A stretch of DNA of 64,000 bases from Bacteroides mediterraneensis (lineage in GTDB: Bacteria > Bacteroidota > Bacteroidia > Bacteroidales > Bacteroidaceae), in assembly GCF_025993685.1 (NCBI RefSeq), contig NZ_DAJPEN010000001.1:2666001-2730000 (forward strand), written 5' to 3'. Both the position numbers and the translations under genes were made by a program. Under the pieces are notes generated by a model. The model was not told where the DNA came from. It saw only the letters and a program-made list of their open reading frames with translations, and made no database searches. Positions 50,922 to 59,167 of this stretch are shown here, piece by piece; the stretch's first letter is position 1; every line of letters starts with the position of its first letter.

Positions 50922-52352
50922 ATGACTCAAATACTTGAAACCCTATACAGCCAACTGACCGGGCATGCCCCTGAAAGCATAGAGGCACTGCCGGGAGCCG
51001 GCTCCAACCGAAGCTATTACCGTCTGAAGGACAGCCCGACCCTCATCGGGGTGTGCGGTACTTCGCGCGAAGAGAACGAAGCCTTCATCTACCTGTCGCG
51101 TCATTTTCAGGCACAGCATTTACCCGTGCCGGCAGTGCATGCCGTTTCCGACGACGGACTCTGCTACCTGCAAGATGATTTGGGAACGGATTCCCTGTTC
51201 CAGCTCATCGCCCACGGAAGAGAGACGGGAGAATTTGACGAAACAGAACGGAACCTGTTGAAAAAGGCCATCCGGCTGTTACCCCGTGTGCAGTTTGAAG
51301 GGGCACAAGGGCTGGATTTCGGGAGATGCTATCCGGCGGTAGAATTTGACCATAGAAGCATCCTGTGGGACTTGAACTACTTCAAATATTGTTTTCTGAA
51401 AGCGACGGGCATAGATTTCCGGGAAGATTTGCTGGAAGATGACTTCGATGCCCTCTGCCAGACCCTGATGGGAAGCATGGAAACCCAACCGGTATTCATG
51501 TACCGCGATTTCCAAAGCCGGAACATCATGGTAAAAGACGGAGAGCCTTTCCTGATAGACTTTCAGGGAGGACGGAAAGGGCCGATTTATTACGACGTGG
51601 CTTCTTTCCTCTGGCAGGCAAAAGCCAACTATCCGGACAGTCTGCGCCGGGAACTGCTTGACGAATACCTGGAGGCCCTTCACCCGTACAAGCAAATAGA
51701 AAAGTCGGAATTTCTGTCCCGTCTGCGCCATGTCGTACTGTTCCGCACGCTGCAGGTACTGGGTGCCTACGGATTCCGAGGGTATTTTGAGAAGAAGGCC
51801 CATTTCATTGAAAGCATTCCTTTCGCCATCGAGAACCTGCGCCAGCTGTTGCAGGAAGGTTTCCCGGAATATCCTTATCTCTGCGAAGTGTTGCAGCGCA
51901 TGACGGAACTGAAACAGTTTGCCGTTGTCCGCAACCGCCGCAACCTGACGGTCACAGTGATGAGTTTCTCCTACCGAAAAGGGATTCCGACAGACGAAAG
52001 CGGAAACGGCGGAGGGTACGTGTTCGACTGCCGAGCCGTACACAACCCCGGACGCTACGAGCAGTACAAGTCGCTCACGGGACGGGATGCACCGGTCATC
52101 GAGTTTCTGGAAAAAGACGGAGAAATCACGGAGTTCCTGCGCCACACCGATGCCTTGGTGGATGCCCACGTACAGCGTTTTCTGGAACGGGGGTTCTCAC
52201 ACCTGATGATTTGCTTCGGCTGTACCGGAGGACAGCACCGTTCGGTTTATTCCGCACAGCACACGGCTGAACACCTGCATGAGAAATTCAAAATCAACGT
52301 ACACCTGATTCATCGGGAACAACAAATAGACCAATTACTGAAAGCCAAATGA
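50922..52352 (+). CDS. AmgK-type amino-sugar kinase fused to RapZ C-terminal domain
   Basis: The 476-aa protein has two parts. Residues 1-335 are an aminoglycoside-phosphotransferase-type kinase of the AmgK group: YRDFQSRN with catalytic Asp196, then LIDFQGGRKGPIYYDVAS (Asp213 binds metal). AmgK phosphorylates MurNAc and GlcNAc at the anomeric carbon. Residues 341-465 match the C-terminal domain of RapZ, with VMSFSYRKGIP, YVFDCRAVHNPG, LTGRDAPVIEFL and GCTGGQHRS (433-441). In E. coli that domain binds glucosamine-6-phosphate and RNA. The P-loop half of RapZ is absent. The last 4 nt overlap murU (ATGA). The fusion suggests feedback by an amino-sugar phosphate. Confidence 0.88.
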   Translation: MTQILETLYSQLTGHAPESIEALPGAGSNRSYYRLKDSPTLIGVCGTSREENEAFIYLSRHFQAQHLPVPAVHAVSDDGLCYLQDDLGTDSLFQLIAHGRETGEFDETERNLLKKAIRLLPRVQFEGAQGLDFGRCYPAVEFDHRSILWDLNYFKYCFLKATGIDFREDLLEDDFDALCQTLMGSMETQPVFMYRDFQSRNIMVKDGEPFLIDFQGGRKGPIYYDVASFLWQAKANYPDSLRRELLDEYLEALHPYKQIEKSEFLSRLRHVVLFRTLQVLGAYGFRGYFEKKAHFIESIPFAIENLRQLLQEGFPEYPYLCEVLQRMTELKQFAVVRNRRNLTVTVMSFSYRKGIPTDESGNGGGYVFDCRAVHNPGRYEQYKSLTGRDAPVIEFLEKDGEITEFLRHTDALVDAHVQRFLERGFSHLMICFGCTGGQHRSVYSAQHTAEHLHEKFKINVHLIHREQQIDQLLKAK

Positions 52353-53086
52353 AAGCCATGATATTTGCCGCCGGACTGGGTACCCGGCTCAAACCGCTGA
52401 CCGACCATACTCCCAAAGCCTTGGTGCCGGTGGCCGGACACCCCATGCTGGAGCATGTGATTCTCAAACTGAAAGAAGCGGGATTTACCGAACTGGTCAT
52501 CAACATCCATCATTTCGGGGAACAGATTCTCGATTTTCTGAAAGCCAATCAGGATTTCGGACTGACCATCCACATCAGTGACGAACGCAAAATGTTACTG
52601 GATACGGGAGGCGGTATCAAGAAAGCGGCGACTTTCTTCACGGGAACGGAACCCTTCTTGGTACACAATGTGGACATCCTGTCGAATGCCGACCTGAAAG
52701 AAGTCTACGAGTTCCACCGGAAAAGCCAGAATCTGGCCACCCTGCTGGTCAGCCCGCGCAAGACTTCACGTTACCTGCTGTTCGATACAGACAACCGCCT
52801 GAAGGGCTGGATTCACAAAGACACCCTGCAGACCAAACCGGAAGGATTGGTATATGAACCGGGAAAATACCGCGAATATGCGTTCAGCGGCATCCATGTG
52901 ATTTCACCGGAGCTGTTTCATTATATGGAAGGAGAACAATGGAACGGCAAGTTTCCCATCATGGATTTTTACCTGCATACCTGCCAGCAGCTCGCGCTCG
53001 GCGGATGCGTGAAGGAAGATTTGCAGCTGATTGACATCGGCAAACCGGACACGCTGGCCCGGGCCGAAGAATTTCTACAGCATTGA
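52349..53086 (+). CDS. murU: MurNAc-1-phosphate uridylyltransferase (MurU-type)
   Basis: The 245-aa sugar nucleotidyltransferase starts MKAMIFAAGLGTRLKPLTDH with the G-x-G-T-R and TPKAL motif (7-25). LDTGGGIKKA and LVHNVDILSNADL follow, then the EYAFSGIHVISPELF sugar-pocket strand. It is in the MurU group rather than RmlA or GlmU, short and without acyltransferase domain. It makes UDP-MurNAc from MurNAc-1-P made by AmgK, bypassing MurA/MurB (a route that gives fosfomycin tolerance in pseudomonads). Start and stop overlap by ATGA. Its end is 2 nt from the end of lptD, which lies opposite. Confidence 0.87.
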   Translation: MKAMIFAAGLGTRLKPLTDHTPKALVPVAGHPMLEHVILKLKEAGFTELVINIHHFGEQILDFLKANQDFGLTIHISDERKMLLDTGGGIKKAATFFTGTEPFLVHNVDILSNADLKEVYEFHRKSQNLATLLVSPRKTSRYLLFDTDNRLKGWIHKDTLQTKPEGLVYEPGKYREYAFSGIHVISPELFHYMEGEQWNGKFPIMDFYLHTCQQLALGGCVKEDLQLIDIGKPDTLARAEEFLQH

Positions 53087-53088
53087 CA

Positions 53089-55842
53089 TTAATACCACGT
53101 AACAGAACTACCCGTATTGCTTCGCTGGTCCCACTTCAGGGCATCGGTCAGCATACTGGAGTTGGCACGGATAGAAAAGTTGTAGGAAGTGAACGGACCG
53201 AACACCAATCCACAGCTCATATTGAAACAGTGCAAGTCGCGGGTAATGTTCAAGGTTGTCATAGACATTTCCTTTGTAGTAAAATCATATCCGGTGGCAT
53301 AGGTCATGTTCCAACGACTACCAATCTTGAAGTTACCCGACACGTTCAATGAATGGGTCAGTGAATACGGATACCGCATCTTCTTGATATTGATATTCTT
53401 CGTACGGTCTTCGCGAATGCTATAACTGTAACTCAAGCTGATGCTCCAGGGGAATTTAAAGGCCAAGTAACCGTCTGAATCGACAGAAGCCTTTTCCGTC
53501 TTTCGCATATTGGAGTTATTATTCTGATTCTCGCTTTCCTCCGTATCCTCTTCCTCGTCTTCCGAATCTTCCTTTTTCTTCTTGTTCTTGTCTTCAGTTT
53601 CATCCTTCTTGCCGAAGAGCTTCTTAAAGGTATCGTTGTTCAAGGTATAAGAGAACGAACCGCTGTATCCCTGGAAACGTCCGAAGCGTCCGTAAGACCA
53701 CTCCGTACGGTCACCAACCACGACATTACCATTTTCATCAAACTGGTAGGCATACGTAGCGAAAGAAGCATTCATATTGAAGGTATAACTCTTAGTCAGC
53801 TTCAGACGAAGATTCATGCTCAAATCACTCCACCGCTTGTTGGCCACATCATAAGAAAGAGAAGCTCCCAACTGGTCAATCAGACTGATTTTCTTGTAAC
53901 CGGTAGTATCCTTATCCGACTTCATCTTCATTTCAAGATTATTGTCCACCGAGAAACTGATATTCTGTGACATGTTCTTTCCCGGTACCCCATACACAGC
54001 TCCGTCATACGGTGAATATTCCACTGTACGTACTTCTCCATCTTCGTCTGTATAAGTATAGGTGTCGTAATACCCGTAACGTGCTTTTCCGAAATCCGGA
54101 GTATAGGTATAGCTGACCGTCGGCGTAAAGACATGGCGAATCTGAATTTCCTTGCTCTTCATAAACAACGGCTTATACATACCATACAGTTTGGTATTCA
54201 ATTGCAAAGACAGGTTATAGTCGTACACACGGTTAAAACCATTGATAGTATCCCGGCGCACATGGTCACTGGAAGCCGGACTGGGGTCATAACTCTGCTT
54301 CACCTTACTCAGATACCAACGTTCCGTATAGTTGAACGAAGGCACGATGTTGATGTATTTGAACAAGTTGAACGTAGCCGAAACCGGAATCTTATGCTGC
54401 ATACCGTTCCTCCACTGTGTCAGCGGCGTCTTGAAAAGCAGATTATCCTTCGTGCTGATAGAGTTCGTGATACTTCCGGTATATTGCAACGAAATCTTCT
54501 CATACCAGCGTTCATCGCCCGCAGACTTTTTCCGCTTAAACGGATAAATACGGTTCAACGAAATATTGACATCCGGAAGTGTCATACTCAACGAAGAGTC
54601 ACGCGTGTTCTGCGTGATATTGAACGCTCCCGAAATATTCAAACCGATTTCCGGGAAGTTACGGGAGTAGCTCACACTGGAAGCCTTGGTATTTTGGGCA
54701 TACTGCTGTGGATTGTACAAGCTGCTCAAACTGGAACGGTCGTAACTGCTGGTAGCAAAATTCACGCTGGCCGAGAACGAACTGTTCGGATTGGCCTTTG
54801 CATCCTGCCGGTGACTCCACTGGATACGGAAGTCCTTCGACACCGAATAGTCGGGCATGTTCTTCTCACCCGTCTTCGTCACCAGGTAACTGGCATTGAA
54901 AGAGCCGCTGTATTTGTAGCGTTTGTTATAGTTGGATGCAGCAGAAAGTCCCCATGACCCTTTGGTAAAGATTTCGCCCAACACCTTCAAGTCCATCTTA
55001 TCGCTGATGGCAAAATAATATCCTCCATCACGCAAATAGAAACCACGGTTCATTTCATCTCCATACGTCGGCATGATGAAACCGGAAGAATAGCTGCTGT
55101 TGAAAGGGAAAAATCCGAACGGAACGGCAATGGGCAGAGGTACATCTTCCACCACCAGTTGGGCCGGACCAAATACTACATTTTTCTTGGGACGGACCTT
55201 CGCCATGGACATCTTCAGATAGAAGTGCGGATGATCAGGATTATCACAGGTAGTATACATCCCTTCCCCCATGTAAATCTCATCATTTGCACCTTTCTTA
55301 GCTTTCTTACTGGTTACATACCCTTCACCCTGCTGTGTGACAATGTTGTTGATGAATCCTTTCTTCGTCTTGAAGTTATAGCGCATAGTCTTGGATTCGT
55401 ATGGGGTCTCTCCATCCTTGAATACCGGCGTACCACTCTCCACTCCCGTCGTATCGGCCACGCCTCTTGCATAGACCGTACTACTGTCCATATTCATGGA
55501 GATGATTGCCGAAGTCAGTTCGATGTTCTGGTAATTGACTTTTCCCTCCCCATAAAGATGCGCATAGCCTCCCTTGGTAAAGACAATGGAATCGCTGGCC
55601 TCGTAAATGACAGGGGCATCCAGCGGCTCCTTCTTCTTGGCTGTGTCTGCGGCCAAAGTATCTATTCCCAGCGAATCCATCGCCAATGAATCCCGCTGAA
55701 GAGAATCGGCCGTCACAGAATTTCGGTCCCCTCCCCGCATACGTTTTCCTCTCACACGCTGCGCTTCGGCATAGAATGAGCAGAAAAAGCCAAAAACGAA
55801 CAAGGATAGCAGTAAATATGTGGTTCTTTTAAATGATGTCAT
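53089..55842 (-). CDS. lptD: LPS-assembly protein LptD (OstA-like)
   Basis: The 917-aa outer membrane protein has a signal peptide (about 1-26), a Ser/Asp-rich linker, an OstA/LptA-like beta-jellyroll (about 60-200, YEASDSIVFTKGGYAHLYG, ESKTMRYNFKTKKGFI) and a barrel with PIAVPFGFFPF and SSGFIMPTYGDEMNRGFYLRDGGYY. It places LPS in the outer leaflet. A highly charged, low-complexity stretch at about 743-780 (53500-53610; runs of Glu, Asp and Lys) interrupts the barrel and is probably an exposed loop. Start at 55842 chosen for the signal peptide. Confidence 0.88.
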   Translation of the reverse strand: MTSFKRTTYLLLSLFVFGFFCSFYAEAQRVRGKRMRGGDRNSVTADSLQRDSLAMDSLGIDTLAADTAKKKEPLDAPVIYEASDSIVFTKGGYAHLYGEGKVNYQNIELTSAIISMNMDSSTVYARGVADTTGVESGTPVFKDGETPYESKTMRYNFKTKKGFINNIVTQQGEGYVTSKKAKKGANDEIYMGEGMYTTCDNPDHPHFYLKMSMAKVRPKKNVVFGPAQLVVEDVPLPIAVPFGFFPFNSSYSSGFIMPTYGDEMNRGFYLRDGGYYFAISDKMDLKVLGEIFTKGSWGLSAASNYNKRYKYSGSFNASYLVTKTGEKNMPDYSVSKDFRIQWSHRQDAKANPNSSFSASVNFATSSYDRSSLSSLYNPQQYAQNTKASSVSYSRNFPEIGLNISGAFNITQNTRDSSLSMTLPDVNISLNRIYPFKRKKSAGDERWYEKISLQYTGSITNSISTKDNLLFKTPLTQWRNGMQHKIPVSATFNLFKYINIVPSFNYTERWYLSKVKQSYDPSPASSDHVRRDTINGFNRVYDYNLSLQLNTKLYGMYKPLFMKSKEIQIRHVFTPTVSYTYTPDFGKARYGYYDTYTYTDEDGEVRTVEYSPYDGAVYGVPGKNMSQNISFSVDNNLEMKMKSDKDTTGYKKISLIDQLGASLSYDVANKRWSDLSMNLRLKLTKSYTFNMNASFATYAYQFDENGNVVVGDRTEWSYGRFGRFQGYSGSFSYTLNNDTFKKLFGKKDETEDKNKKKKEDSEDEEEDTEESENQNNNSNMRKTEKASVDSDGYLAFKFPWSISLSYSYSIREDRTKNINIKKMRYPYSLTHSLNVSGNFKIGSRWNMTYATGYDFTTKEMSMTTLNITRDLHCFNMSCGLVFGPFTSYNFSIRANSSMLTDALKWDQRSNTGSSVTWY

Positions 55843-55869
55843 TACCGTTTTCTTACGCAATATGCGGTG

Positions 55870-55877
55870 CAAAAGTA
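55870..55877 (-). promoter_or_regulatory. -7 promoter element of lptD
   Basis: Reads TACTTTTG on the minus strand, 28 nt from the start codon. Confidence 0.6.
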
Positions 55878-55931
55878 AGCATTATCCGATAAATAAACGC
55901 CAAACCCTTTCTTATTTATGTATTTTTAGTT

Positions 55932-56471
55932 CTATAAGAAGAGTTTACACCAGGCATCAAAACGGGTGAGACCTTCGTCGCCATGTTTCTCAATGCTTTT
56001 ACGGGCTTTTTCCACGCTCTTCTCCCTATCCAGTTTGGTTTTTGAATAGAACTTATCCGCAAAACAGATAATCTGTTCCTCCAGACTGACAGGAACCATA
56101 TCGCGGTGAGGTATCGGCAGATTCTGTTTAAGAATGGCCTGCAAGGATAATCCCGCCCCTGTGTGCCGCTCGCACACCAGCGCATGACGCGGATACCCTT
56201 CACGCGCCACCAGCTCTGCTCCCAGATAACCATGGCAGATATAGGGATATTTACCAAAACAATAAATGCCATCGGCATCGGTCTCGAAAATCCCGATGTC
56301 GTGCAACATGGCGGCCTCCTCAATAAAATTCAAATCCAGATTCAGTTCCGGATGTTTCCGGGCCATGGCCAGTGCCTTATCGGCCACTGAACGGCTGTGT
56401 ACCAGCAGAATGTGTCTCAACTCATTTTCTACCGGATAATATTTGTCTATCAATGCAAGTGGATTCATCAT
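55932..56471 (-). CDS. HD-domain phosphohydrolase of unknown substrate
   Basis: The 179-aa cytosolic protein has His-Asp metal motifs: HSRSVADKA early on, AAMLHDIGIFET (HD pair), HGYLGAELVARE, CERHTGAG and a last Asp in CFADKFYSK. The spacing fits small HD/HDIG hydrolases that act on nucleotides or phosphate esters. Substrate unknown. It is divergent from namZ, with promoter elements that overlap. MM at the start; either may be used. Confidence 0.8.
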   Translation of the reverse strand: MMNPLALIDKYYPVENELRHILLVHSRSVADKALAMARKHPELNLDLNFIEEAAMLHDIGIFETDADGIYCFGKYPYICHGYLGAELVAREGYPRHALVCERHTGAGLSLQAILKQNLPIPHRDMVPVSLEEQIICFADKFYSKTKLDREKSVEKARKSIEKHGDEGLTRFDAWCKLFL

Positions 56472-56479
56472 AAAGGTGC

Positions 56480-56507
56480 TATATTTGTAAAAAGTCTCAC
56501 AAATCTA
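56480..56507. promoter_or_regulatory. face-to-face overlapping promoters of the HD gene and namZ
   Basis: TATATTTG (56480-56487, plus strand, for namZ) and TAGATTTG (reading on the minus strand at 56500-56507, for the HD gene) point towards each other only 12 nt apart. Transcription from one must cross the other, so the two genes may be used in turn. Confidence 0.6.
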
Positions 56508-56517
56508 TAAAAAATCC

Positions 56518-57705
56518 ATGAGTTACACGAAAAGATTCCGATTGAATTACATACTGGGGCTATGCTGTCTCTGGTTTGGAGCCCTGCAGGGACAAGCCAC
56601 CGTGCGCAACGGGGCCGACCAACTGGATAAATTACTTCCGTTACTGGAAGGAAAACGGGTTTCGCTCGTCGTCAATCACACCTCACTTTGTGGAAAAGCC
56701 CATCTGCTGGACACCCTGTCTACCTACCTCAAAATCGTGCAGGTGTTTGCACCGGAACACGGATTCCGGGGAGAGGCCGATGCCGGAGAAAGTGTCAACG
56801 ACGGGAAAGACCTCCGCACGGGAGTCCCCATCCGTTCTCTTTACGGGAAAAACAAGAAACCGCTTCCCTCCCAACTGGCAGGTACGGATGTGTTGGTTTT
56901 CGACATGCAGGATGTAGGTGCCCGGTTCTATACCTATCTAAGTACACTTTATTACGTGATGCAAGCCTGTGCAGAGAATCATAAGGAACTGATTGTGCTG
57001 GACCGTCCGAATCCATACGACTACGTAGACGGCCCGGTACGAGAAAAAGCCTATAAAAGTTTTGTGGGCATGCTTCCTATCCCGGTGCTTCACGGCTGTA
57101 CGCTGGGCGAACTGGCCCGGATGATCAATGGGGAAGGATGGCTGGGGCACCAGCTGCAATGCTTCTTGCGCATCATCCCCGTGGAAGGCTGGAAACACGG
57201 ACAACCGTATTCGCTTCCGGTGAAGCCCTCCCCCAATCTTCCCAATGACCTTTCCATTGCACTCTATCCTTCCCTCTGCCCTTTTGAGGGTACTGCAGTG
57301 AGCGTAGGAAGAGGTACCCTGTTCCCGTTCCAGGTAGCCGGCTCACCCGATTTGCGCAAAGCCTTTTCCTTCCATTTCACACCCAAAGCACTGGAAGGAT
57401 TCGACAAGCACCCCCTGCACTGCGACCGCACCTGCTACGGAATAGATTTACGTGCAGCAGACCAGCTCCCTCAAGGCTTTTCCTTGCAATACGTCATCCA
57501 ATTCTACCGGGCCTACCAATCCCTCTATCCAGATGCCGCCAAACGGTTCTTTACTCGTCCCAAATGGTTCGACCTGTTGATGGGAACCTCACAAGTACGC
57601 AAGAACATCCTGCAAGGAAAAACCGAAATAGAAATCCGACAGACATGGGAAAAAGACTTGCACGCCTATCGTTCTATCCGTCAAAAATATTTACTGTATG
57701 AATAA
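56518..57705 (+). CDS. namZ: exo-beta-N-acetylmuramidase NamZ (DUF1343, GH171)
   Basis: The 395-aa secreted protein has a signal peptide (about 1-27, ...GALQGQA) and the DUF1343 pattern: VSLVVNHTSLCG, FAPEHGFRGEADAGE, VPIRSLYGKNKKP, VLVFDMQDVGARFYTYLSTL, VLDRPNP, PIPVLHGCTLGELA and NLPNDLSIALYPSLCPFEGT. Members release MurNAc from the non-reducing end of peptidoglycan pieces. Free MurNAc is what AmgK needs, and the kinase gene lies about 4 kb away, so the three genes make a full salvage route. Uptake of MurNAc is not covered here. Confidence 0.9.
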   Translation: MSYTKRFRLNYILGLCCLWFGALQGQATVRNGADQLDKLLPLLEGKRVSLVVNHTSLCGKAHLLDTLSTYLKIVQVFAPEHGFRGEADAGESVNDGKDLRTGVPIRSLYGKNKKPLPSQLAGTDVLVFDMQDVGARFYTYLSTLYYVMQACAENHKELIVLDRPNPYDYVDGPVREKAYKSFVGMLPIPVLHGCTLGELARMINGEGWLGHQLQCFLRIIPVEGWKHGQPYSLPVKPSPNLPNDLSIALYPSLCPFEGTAVSVGRGTLFPFQVAGSPDLRKAFSFHFTPKALEGFDKHPLHCDRTCYGIDLRAADQLPQGFSLQYVIQFYRAYQSLYPDAAKRFFTRPKWFDLLMGTSQVRKNILQGKTEIEIRQTWEKDLHAYRSIRQKYLLYE

Positions 57706-57710
57706 AAAAG

Positions 57711-57752
57711 AGCGGGCAGCAGTCTCTTTCCGGAAGAAATCTGCTGTCCGCT
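57711..57752. terminator. bidirectional terminator between namZ and ffh
   Basis: AGCGGGCAGCAG (57711-57722) pairs with CTGCTGTCCGCT (57741-57752), 11 of 12 positions plus one G-U, between convergent stops. Confidence 0.8.
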
Positions 57753-57776
57753 TCTGAATTATTTCAATCTCAAGAA

Positions 57777-59102
57777 TTATTTTTTCTTCATTTTCTGCAT
57801 CATACCTGCCATCTTACTGCCTGTCACCATCTTCATCATCTTACGGGTCTGGTCGAACTGTTTCAGCAAGCGGTTCACTTCCTGAATGCTGGTACCGCTA
57901 CCTTTGGCGATACGTGTACGGCGTGTTCCGTTCAGAATTTCCGGATGTGTACGTTCTTCCGGTGTCATGGAATAGATAATGGCTTCAATGCTCTTGAAGG
58001 CGTTGTCGTCAATGTCAATATCCTTGATGGCCTTTCCTACTCCCGGAATCATGGAAGCCAGTTCCTTCAGGTTACCCATCTTCTTAATCTGATGAATCTG
58101 CGTCAGGAAGTCATTGAAATCAAACTGGTTCTTCTGGATTTTCTTCTGCAAGCGTTTGGCCTCTTCTTCATCATACTGTTCTTGTGCGCGTTCTACCAAA
58201 GAAACAATATCACCCATACCCAAGATACGGTCGGCCATACGAGCCGGATGGAACTGGTCAACGGCATCCAGTTTTTCACCCGTACCGACAAACATAATCG
58301 GCTTGTTGACCACCGTACGGATAGACAGGGCCGCACCACCACGTGTATCACCATCCAACTTGGTCAGTACCACACCGGTGAAATCCAGACGTTCGTTGAA
58401 TTCACGGGCTGTATTCACCGCATCCTGTCCGGTCATGGCATCTACCACGAACAGGGTCGCATCCGGATTGATGGCCTTCTTGATGGCTTCAATCTCGTTC
58501 ATCATCTGTTCGTCGACCGCCAGTCGTCCGGCCGTATCGACAATCACCAGATCATAACCTTTTGCCTTGGCTTCCTGAATGGCATTCAATGCAATCTGCA
58601 CAGGATCTTTGCTATCCAGTTCGCTGTATACCGGCACTTCTACCTGCTGACCCAGCACTTTCAACTGTTCGATGGCAGCCGGACGATATACGTCGCAGGC
58701 CACCAGCAAAGGCTTGCGGTTCTTCTTGGCCTTCATCATACGGGCCAGCTTGCCAGAGAAAGTAGTCTTACCGGAACCTTGCAAACCTGACATCAAGATG
58801 ACAGCCGGACGGTTCTTCAGCTCGATTTCTGCCGTATCTCCTCCCATCAGGGTAGTCAGCTCATCATGTACAATCTTCACCATCAGCTGGCTGGGCTTGA
58901 CCGCAGTCAATACATTCTGTCCCAATGCCTTTTCCTTTACTGTATCGGTAAAGTTCTTCGCCACTTTATAATTCACGTCCGCATCCAACAAGGCACGACG
59001 GACATCCTTCAAGGTTTCGGCCACATTGATTTCGGTGATTTTACCTTCACCCTTCAATATCTTAAACGACCGTTCCAGTCTTTCACTTAAATTATCGAAC
59101 AT
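57777..59102 (-). CDS. ffh: signal recognition particle protein Ffh
   Basis: The 441-aa GTPase guides nascent membrane proteins to FtsY and SecYEG. The N domain is at about residues 1-90. The G domain (about 95-295) has GLQGSGKTTFSGKLA, DVYRPAAIEQL, VDTAGRLAVDEQM and LTKLDGDTRGGAA. The Met-rich M domain (about 320-441, GSGTSIQEVNRLLKQFD, MMKMVTGSKMAGMM) binds signal peptides and 4.5S RNA. Length is usual. Single gene with its own promoter. Confidence 0.97.
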   Translation of the reverse strand: MFDNLSERLERSFKILKGEGKITEINVAETLKDVRRALLDADVNYKVAKNFTDTVKEKALGQNVLTAVKPSQLMVKIVHDELTTLMGGDTAEIELKNRPAVILMSGLQGSGKTTFSGKLARMMKAKKNRKPLLVACDVYRPAAIEQLKVLGQQVEVPVYSELDSKDPVQIALNAIQEAKAKGYDLVIVDTAGRLAVDEQMMNEIEAIKKAINPDATLFVVDAMTGQDAVNTAREFNERLDFTGVVLTKLDGDTRGGAALSIRTVVNKPIMFVGTGEKLDAVDQFHPARMADRILGMGDIVSLVERAQEQYDEEEAKRLQKKIQKNQFDFNDFLTQIHQIKKMGNLKELASMIPGVGKAIKDIDIDDNAFKSIEAIIYSMTPEERTHPEILNGTRRTRIAKGSGTSIQEVNRLLKQFDQTRKMMKMVTGSKMAGMMQKMKKK

Positions 59103-59142
59103 ATATGTTGCTTTTTATTTATTATCAAAATTTTCCAGCGTG

Positions 59143-59150
59143 CAAAATTA
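59143..59150 (-). promoter_or_regulatory. -7 promoter element of ffh
   Basis: Reads TAATTTTG on the minus strand, a full match, 41 nt before the start. Confidence 0.55.
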
Positions 59151-59167
59151 CAAAAAAATCAGTATGC

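Noticed and set aside
53086..53089. Missing terminator between murU and lptD
   Set aside because: Stops are 2 nt apart with no hairpin, but convergent genes with overlapping 3' ends are common, so not treated as a finding.
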